Source of the DNA: Lachnospiraceae bacterium
GTDB taxonomy: Bacteria > Bacillota > Clostridia > Lachnospirales > Lachnospiraceae
Direction of reading: 5' to 3'
DNA: 47,867 nucleotides
NCBI GenBank assembly: GCA_030536685.1
Contig: JAUNPP010000004.1
Coordinates: forward strand, 7,457-55,323
In this document: one piece after another, positions 43,199 through 47,867 of the stretch
Layout of the letters: the number at the start of each line of letters is the position of its first letter
Position numbering within the stretch: the stretch's first letter is position 1
The notes under the pieces: generated by a model
What the model saw: only the letters and a program-made list of their open reading frames with translations
Databases searched by the model: none
What the model was told of the DNA's origin: nothing
Translations under genes and position numbers: made by a program

Positions 43199-43226
43199 TT
43201 AGTAATGCCTCAAAGAGTTACAACCT
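43199..43226 (-). promoter_or_regulatory. RAT antiterminator site in the licT leader
   Basis: The minus strand reads AGGTTGTAAC, TCTTTGA, GGCATTACTAA, closely matching the RAT before bglP. Just downstream GGCATCT and AGATGTC can pair, followed by T-rich DNA, a weak terminator. LicT therefore appears to control its own transcript. Confidence 0.7.
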
Positions 43227-43240
43227 AACTGACAACATCA

Positions 43241-43269
43241 ATGATAGCAAATGATTTTTGAAATGTCCA
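43241..43269 (-). promoter_or_regulatory. licT-bglP-bglA promoter
   Basis: Minus-strand TGGACA (43264-43269), 17 bases, TATCAT (43241-43246). The predicted transcript starts near 43234, only about eight bases before the first RAT. Confidence 0.65.
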
Positions 43270-43270
43270 G

Positions 43271-43315
43271 CAGCAATTTGCATAATTTTTGTTTTTTTAT
43301 TTATGCAAACTGCTG
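43271..43315. terminator. hairpin between the PucR gene and licT
   Basis: CAGCAATTTGCATAA (43271-43285) pairs with TTATGCAAACTGCTG (43301-43315) with one mismatch and an A/T-rich loop. It is probably the terminator of the upstream PucR gene, although the T-run after it is weak. Confidence 0.55.
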
Positions 43316-43388
43316 TGTTTTTTTCAAAATTATCACTTCAAAACTTTTGCTGCTTCAAACTTTTTACCTTTTTAAAGCTGTTATTCCT

Positions 43389-44951
43389 TCAAAGCTTATT
43401 CTTTTCTTTTAAATCCAGTCCCCGCTCCTCCATCAGTTCAAACACGATCAAAAGCTCCAGTCTGACTCTGTAATCCTCCAGTTTCAGCCCTGATATCTCG
43501 CCAATTCTTCTCAGCTGATATAAAAAAGTAGCTCTCTGCAAATACAGGATCCGAATAGTCTTCGCAATACTCATATTCTGTTCCAGATAGATCTTCAGTG
43601 CGTAGCTGTAATTGCGATTATTTTTCAAATCATATTCCATTAGCTTCAACAGCCCCTGCGGACATAAGGAACGAATGCTGTACTCTCCTGCAAGCCGTTC
43701 CAGTTTATGCTGCAGCGAATAGGACTCATAGCGATAGCACCAAAGTGTTTCATTCTGAACCTCTCCTATCCGCAGTGCATTTTTGGCCTGTTCATAATAA
43801 TCGCTCAAAACCGCCATAGACCGAAAGCAATTACTTACCCCCGCCTTCAAAAGCCCTTCCCGCAAAATATAAGCCAGCGCCATAAGACTTTCCTCCCTTG
43901 TTGCATTTCCCACCCGCAAATTAACCAGAAGGAGAATTTCATCTGCCAGCAAAACGGCACATCCGCCTTTTATATTTTCCTCCAGTCGAATACACAGATT
44001 GGGAACAGAACAAATCGCGCGATCATAGCTGCTGATTTTTATCACGGAACAAAAATACTCATCCTCTATCTTCCATTTCAGCTTACTCATTACAGAAGCC
44101 AGCTGTTCTGCATCTACCTTCTGCCGCGCCAGCAGCATATTGATGCAGGTATCAAACTGTTCAGGGTGTCTGTTCACTACAATATTCTGTTTCTGCATAA
44201 GCTGTTTCAAATGCTCTGCCAGAAAAACCAGAAGACAGGCATCACTGTCCTTTAACGGACGATCAATTTCCAATGCCATCACCCGAGCCACATAAAGCCC
44301 GGAAATTCTTACGTTATAGTAAAGAATCCTGTACCCCCATGTTCTATCAGAAAATATATCAGGATCTTCTTTTTCCATCGTTTCCCGAAATTCTTCATTG
44401 AGCTTCAGATTATCAATCTCCGAATCAGGCAGATAAGTATTCAGATATTCTTCATGAAACATCTGAAACCGCCCTTCCTTTTTCCGTTCACTGTAAAAGA
44501 TCAGCTGATGGTTCACCGTATACAATGCAATCGGGTTATACAGAAATTCCATCGCAATATTTCCCATTGCCTGCATGGATGCACCGTTCATAACCATCTT
44601 ACCCATCTGCATTTCCCACTGGTAAAATCTCTTAAAGAGCTGCTGCAGCTTTTCATAAATTTCCATCTCTTCATACTCTTCTGATACAAAAATAACATCT
44701 GCCGTTTCGGGTACCGCTGTATCCACCGGCACACCTCGGCACAATATGCAAAGCTGTGAATCTTTTTCCAGTAAGGGCTTCAGCAAAATATCAGAAGTAA
44801 TTATAATATTTTCTCTTTCAGGAGACTTCTGATCTTTCGTCCTGTAAAATGAAATTCCGGACAGCTCTCTTTTCAGCGTACTGCTGTGCAAAACCGCTTT
44901 TTCCACGGGCAGATCTATATAATCGTTGATCAGGTATACATTCAGATTCAT
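43389..44951 (-). CDS. PucR-type transcriptional regulator
   Basis: 520 residues. The N-terminal ~120 residues form a PucR-like alpha/beta domain (RENIIITSDILLKPLLEKDS). A sensor-like middle follows (about 130-250, MGNIAMEFLYNPIALYTVNH). The C-terminal helix-turn-helix of the PucR/CdaR class is at about 450-510 (YALKIYLEQNMSIAKTIRIL, FLYQLRRIGEISGLKLED). Such proteins control catabolic genes in response to a substrate. AAAGGA precedes the start. It is divergent from the URO-D-family gene and its MFS transporter, which are its likely targets. Confidence 0.85.
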   Translation of the reverse strand: MNLNVYLINDYIDLPVEKAVLHSSTLKRELSGISFYRTKDQKSPERENIIITSDILLKPLLEKDSQLCILCRGVPVDTAVPETADVIFVSEEYEEMEIYEKLQQLFKRFYQWEMQMGKMVMNGASMQAMGNIAMEFLYNPIALYTVNHQLIFYSERKKEGRFQMFHEEYLNTYLPDSEIDNLKLNEEFRETMEKEDPDIFSDRTWGYRILYYNVRISGLYVARVMALEIDRPLKDSDACLLVFLAEHLKQLMQKQNIVVNRHPEQFDTCINMLLARQKVDAEQLASVMSKLKWKIEDEYFCSVIKISSYDRAICSVPNLCIRLEENIKGGCAVLLADEILLLVNLRVGNATREESLMALAYILREGLLKAGVSNCFRSMAVLSDYYEQAKNALRIGEVQNETLWCYRYESYSLQHKLERLAGEYSIRSLCPQGLLKLMEYDLKNNRNYSYALKIYLEQNMSIAKTIRILYLQRATFLYQLRRIGEISGLKLEDYRVRLELLIVFELMEERGLDLKEKNKL

Positions 44952-45014
44952 AAGTTTCCTTTCATTTATACATTTTATATAAATTAAACTTCAACAAACA
45001 TATACTTTGGCAAA

Positions 45015-45081
45015 TTGTTTCTTTAAAATATGGGTGTTATGATAATACCAGCTTAAAAATTCAGAAAAAACAGCTGTTTTT
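45015..45081 (+). promoter_or_regulatory. promoter and palindromic candidate operator for the URO-D gene
   Basis: TTGTTT (45015-45020), 17 bases, TATGAT (45038-45043). A perfect 16-bp palindrome AAAAACAGCTGTTTTT lies at 45066-45081, and its core ACAGCTGTTT recurs at 45227-45236. A second candidate promoter, TTGAAG (45127-45132) with TATATA (45149-45154), lies closer to the gene. The divergent PucR protein may bind these sites. The rest of 44952-45260 shows no gene. Confidence 0.4.
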
Positions 45082-45260
45082 CAAGCAGTAATTCACATAT
45101 TTTTCTTCTAAATCATCTGATTTTTATTGAAGTTTTCCATTTATATATTATATATAAAACAATGAAAAACGCAATGCAAAAATATATAAAAGCAAAGAAA
45201 GCAGACATTACTGTAAATAGTAGCAGACAGCTGTTTCATTACTGCTCAGGAGGTTTATCT

Positions 45261-46250
45261 ATGTTAACAAAACGCCAGAATCTGCTCGAAACTATTCACG
45301 GTGGAACTCCCGACCGATTCGTAAATCAGTACGAATTTCTTCATTTTATATACGGAGATCCTTTTACCATGACAGATCCGTATCCCGCATATGGACAACA
45401 TAATGTTGTAAACAACTGGGGTGTAACCATGTCCTGGCCGGAAGGCACACCCGGAGCATTTCCTGTCCACACACCTGAAAAGATTGTATGCAAGGATATC
45501 GAAGATTGGAAAGAAACCGTAAAAGCCCCCAACCTGATCTTCCCGGATTCCATGTGGGAAACGGCTCAAAAAAATGCCGAAGCTGCCGACCGCAGCGATG
45601 TATTTGCCGCAGCATTCATCGCTCCCGGTCTGTTTGAACGCTGCCACTATCTGATGTCCATCGAAGAGGCCATGGTAGCCTTCTATACAAATCCGGATGA
45701 AATGAAGGATCTGATCCGCTACCTTACCGAATGGGAATTACAATACGCCGATCTCCTCTGCGAAAAGCTTCACCCGGACGCGCTTTTCCACCACGATGAC
45801 TGGGGCAGCCAGATTTCCACATTTATCTCCCCTGCCATGTTCGAAGAATTCTTTCTTGACTGCTATAAAGAACTGTATGGCTTCTATAAAAAACATGGAG
45901 TAGAATTGATCGTACATCACTCCGATTCTTACGCAGCCACACTCGTTCCTTATATGATTGAAATGGGCATTGATATCTGGCAGGGCGTTATGAAATCAAA
46001 TAACATCCCCGAACTGATTGAAAAATACGGCGGTCAGATTTCTTTCATGGGAGGAATCGACAGTGCAACCGTTGATTTCCCCGGATGGACAAAAGAGGTA
46101 GTTTCCAAACGAGTAGAAGAAGCATGTAAAACCTTTGGTACAAAGTATTACATTCCCTGTGGTTCTCAGGGCGGTCCCATGTCTACTTTTCCTGGTGTTT
46201 ATGAAACTATCAGCGCTGAAATCGACCGCATGAGCCTTGAAATGTTCTAA
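45261..46250 (+). CDS. uroporphyrinogen decarboxylase-family protein (MtaA-like methyltransferase fold)
   Basis: 329 residues with the URO-D/MtaA fold (MLTKRQNLLETIHGGTPDRF, HPDALFHHDDWGSQISTFIS, SFMGGIDSATVDF, YYIPCGSQGGPMSTFPGVYE). Relatives in anaerobes move methyl groups between corrinoid proteins and coenzymes or demethylate small substrates; true heme synthesis is unlikely in this context. At the place of the MtaA zinc motif HxC the sequence is VHHSDS, lacking the Cys, while a later Cys in YIPCGS is kept. No corrinoid protein is adjacent. CAGGAGG fixes the start at 45261, so the frame to 45162 is rejected. It is probably in an operon with the MFS transporter. Confidence 0.8.
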   Translation: MLTKRQNLLETIHGGTPDRFVNQYEFLHFIYGDPFTMTDPYPAYGQHNVVNNWGVTMSWPEGTPGAFPVHTPEKIVCKDIEDWKETVKAPNLIFPDSMWETAQKNAEAADRSDVFAAAFIAPGLFERCHYLMSIEEAMVAFYTNPDEMKDLIRYLTEWELQYADLLCEKLHPDALFHHDDWGSQISTFISPAMFEEFFLDCYKELYGFYKKHGVELIVHHSDSYAATLVPYMIEMGIDIWQGVMKSNNIPELIEKYGGQISFMGGIDSATVDFPGWTKEVVSKRVEEACKTFGTKYYIPCGSQGGPMSTFPGVYETISAEIDRMSLEMF

Positions 46251-46351
46251 TTTAACATTTTTAACATGTGAAACATTTGGCAGGAATCCTTCCTGTGGAC
46301 AAACATATTCCTGTGGACAAATCATTCCCGCAAACACAAAGGAGAAAACTT

Positions 46352-47539
46352 ATGAAGACACGCTCAAAAACTCAAAATCTGCTTCTAATGATCACACTGT
46401 TTCTCAGCACTGCAAGCATTATGGGCGGCGGTATTATCAGCGTTATCGTTTCCAGGCTTTATGAGCTCTATGACGCATGGGCAGTGAATCTGATGCTGAC
46501 TGGTCCCGGTATCGCCGGTCTGATTGCCTGCCCGATTGCAGGCAGATTATGCGATAAAATGGATAAAAAAACAATTATGCTGACTGGCTACATATTATAT
46601 GCCTTTTCCGCCATCGGAGGAGCCGCTGTAGACAACCAAATCTATATGATCATCATGCGTCTTCTGGCAGCCGGTATATGTTATGGGCTTACCAGTACCG
46701 CTGCCATGGGCATTATCACGGACTGTTATCCTGCTGAAAATGAACGTGGACGAATTGTCGGATGGTATAATGCTGCTATGGCGATTATCGGCGGCATTGT
46801 TATGCTGGCAGCCGGAAATCTAGCTGTAAGCAACTGGAAACTGGCTTTCGCTGTTAACTGGTTTTCCATACCGCTAATCATCATGATCATATTTTTTATT
46901 CCTTCCTGTCCGCCCATTCCCCATAGCATCCCCAATGGTGCTGCCACAAAGGCAAAAGGAACTAAGGGCTGGTACAGAAAACTGGTTCCGCTGTTAATTT
47001 CTCTATTTCTAACAGGTTTTTGTTATTACACCATTACAGGTATGATTGACCTGTATGTATCTGGCAACCAGCTGGGAAACTCTGCTTTTACAGGTCTTCT
47101 TGCCACAGCCGGTTCCGTCGGATCTTTTATCGCCTGCTCCCTGTTCGGTTTTACTTACAGTAAGCTTAAAGACAAAACCGGTATTCCTTCCTATATTCTT
47201 CTTTCCGCCGGTTTCTTCCTGCTTGCCTTTTTCCCTTCCAGCATACTGGCGCTGACAGTCAGTACTGTTATGGGGCTGGCCTGGGGGAATGTATATTCTT
47301 ACTGGTGGATGCGGTGTACCGTAGTAGTTCCCGAAGAAATGGCCGGTACTGCCATCGGTATCACCGGAACTGTAAACTCCATCTGTGGGTTCCCCGTTCC
47401 ATACTTCTTACTGTTTTTAAAAGATACCATCCTGCATACGGAAAATATCGCAGCAACTTTCCCGGTATACGGAATGATTCTCATTCTGGTTGCAGCAGGT
47501 GCCATAATTTACACTGCAAGACAGAAACAGACGGCATAA
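46352..47539 (+). CDS. major facilitator superfamily transporter
   Basis: 395 residues with about 12 membrane segments. The MFS loop 2-3 motif is GRLCDKMDKKTIMLTGYIL. A polar central loop (HSIPNGAATKAKGTKGWYRK) joins the two six-helix halves. CPIAG and AAMGIITDCYPAENERGRIV are typical of small organic-acid or drug transporters. The start at 46352 follows AAAGGAG; the open frame to 46268 crosses the spacer. It lies about 100 bases after the URO-D-family gene and probably brings in or exports the compound handled by that protein. Confidence 0.88.
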   Translation: MKTRSKTQNLLLMITLFLSTASIMGGGIISVIVSRLYELYDAWAVNLMLTGPGIAGLIACPIAGRLCDKMDKKTIMLTGYILYAFSAIGGAAVDNQIYMIIMRLLAAGICYGLTSTAAMGIITDCYPAENERGRIVGWYNAAMAIIGGIVMLAAGNLAVSNWKLAFAVNWFSIPLIIMIIFFIPSCPPIPHSIPNGAATKAKGTKGWYRKLVPLLISLFLTGFCYYTITGMIDLYVSGNQLGNSAFTGLLATAGSVGSFIACSLFGFTYSKLKDKTGIPSYILLSAGFFLLAFFPSSILALTVSTVMGLAWGNVYSYWWMRCTVVVPEEMAGTAIGITGTVNSICGFPVPYFLLFLKDTILHTENIAATFPVYGMILILVAAGAIIYTARQKQTA

Positions 47540-47593
47540 TGCCCAGCGTATACGTACTATATAAAGATAAAGTTCAAAAGTTTTGACAGAAAT

Positions 47594-47642
47594 CCCCGAA
47601 GAATACTTTAAACAGAAACATTCTTCGGGGAAAGAGTTTTTA
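47594..47642 (+). terminator. terminator of the URO-D/MFS operon
   Basis: CCCCGAAGAAT (47594-47604) and ATTCTTCGGGG (47620-47630) form a perfect 11-bp stem, followed by AAAGAGTTTTTAG. Confidence 0.8.
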
Positions 47643-47705
47643 GCCCGATAATCTAACCAGATTATTTAAATTTAATCCTTCCTGAATTCATAACTACTCT
47701 TTTTA

Positions 47706-47867
47706 TTATCTTTCACTGTCTTTCAGCCATTCTTCAACCATCTCGATATCTGTATTGAGTGCTTTTGCTATCACATCATATTCCATCCCCATCAGATGCA
47801 GATTGACAGCAGTTTCTTTTTTTGTTTCTGTCCTGCCCTGCGCGCGACCTTCTTCACGACCTTCTTC
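47706..47867 (-). CDS. Rpn-family recombination-promoting nuclease, C-terminal fragment at the edge
   Basis: The last 53 codons of a gene that runs off the right edge. EEGREEGRAQGRTETKKETA is the repeat-bearing linker characteristic of Rpn/PD-(D/E)XK nuclease (putative transposase) proteins. The end, AKALNTDIEMVEEWLKDSER, is their usual C-terminal helix pair. The catalytic domain is outside the window, so completeness cannot be judged. These proteins are often present in several copies per genome. Confidence 0.75.
   Translation of the reverse strand, partial: EEGREEGRAQGRTETKKETAVNLHLMGMEYDVIAKALNTDIEMVEEWLKDSER

Noticed and set aside
47706-47867. Insertion-sequence transposase at the right edge
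   Set aside because: The linker and C-terminal helices fit the Rpn/PD-(D/E)XK nuclease family, which is often mislabelled as transposase. No terminal inverted repeats are seen.

Overview
The window looks like chromosomal DNA of a strictly anaerobic, low- to mid-GC Firmicute, most likely a gut Lachnospiraceae (Blautia/Ruminococcus-like; the genus cannot be fixed from sequence alone). The evidence is a fused AdhE, a monomeric [FeFe] hydrogenase, a glycyl-radical dehydratase with its activase, selenocysteine machinery, a PTS-dependent dihydroxyacetone kinase, a LicT-controlled beta-glucoside PTS, and the Firmicute order rpsF-ssb-rpsR. No prophage, plasmid or complete insertion sequence is visible.

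Layout. 1-3.3 kb: a partial AlbA/AAA_4-type regulator running off the left edge, a class B sortase, and an ECF sigma factor with a tiny membrane-protein gene of uncertain frame in front of it. 3.7-6.5 kb: adhE behind a strong sigma-A promoter overlapped by a Rex-like operator. 6.7-8.5 kb: a two-gene ATPase + HNH nuclease pair with the organisation of a Septu (PtuAB) defence system. 8.6-10.3 kb: a transglutaminase-like protein and a YdjM-like membrane protein. 10.6-14.2 kb: tRNA-Sec, selB and selA (selD is not in the window). 14.6-20.0 kb: hypD-like glycyl radical enzyme and activase, divergent from a DASS/SLC13-type transporter. 20.2-25.6 kb: poorly characterised genes (WYL, pRiA4b ORF-3-like, coiled-coil and HTH proteins) rich in in-frame and intergenic tandem repeats. 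26.2-27.6 kb: [FeFe] hydrogenase. 27.8-35.9 kb: mostly minus-strand housekeeping and regulatory genes, namely a UPF0340 protein, rpsR-ssb-rpsF with a leader, a DUF951 protein, a sirtuin, and a membrane Ser/Thr kinase with a coiled-coil partner. 36.1-38.2 kb: dhaKLM. 38.5 kb: tRNA-Trp. 38.7-43.2 kb: licT, an EIIBCA beta-glucoside permease and a 6-phospho-beta-glucosidase, with two RAT/antiterminator sites. 43.4-47.5 kb: a PucR-type regulator divergent from a URO-D-family protein and an MFS transporter. The right edge holds the C-terminus of an Rpn-family nuclease.

How the genes fit together. Fermentative redox disposal (AdhE, hydrogenase), sugar and glycerol/dihydroxyacetone use (bgl, dha) and probable hydroxyproline use (HypD) dominate. 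Several control circuits can be read directly: Rex-like control of adhE, LicT/RAT antitermination of both licT and the bgl genes, probable S6:S18 feedback on rpsF, and many clear sigma-A promoters.

The most unusual content is non-coding. First, there is a family of four structured intergenic repeats (2.3-2.5, 3.4-3.5, 6.6-6.7 and 14.5-14.6 kb). Their stems vary in sequence but keep pairing, and the two fullest copies are bounded by GGACAG/CTGTCC. Second, there is a pair of 141-bp elements (18.3 and 29.3 kb) whose 18-bp terminal inverted repeats differ by compensatory changes. One of them has its left arm amplified three times. Third, there is a six-unit 22-bp tandem array inside the leader of the bgl permease gene.
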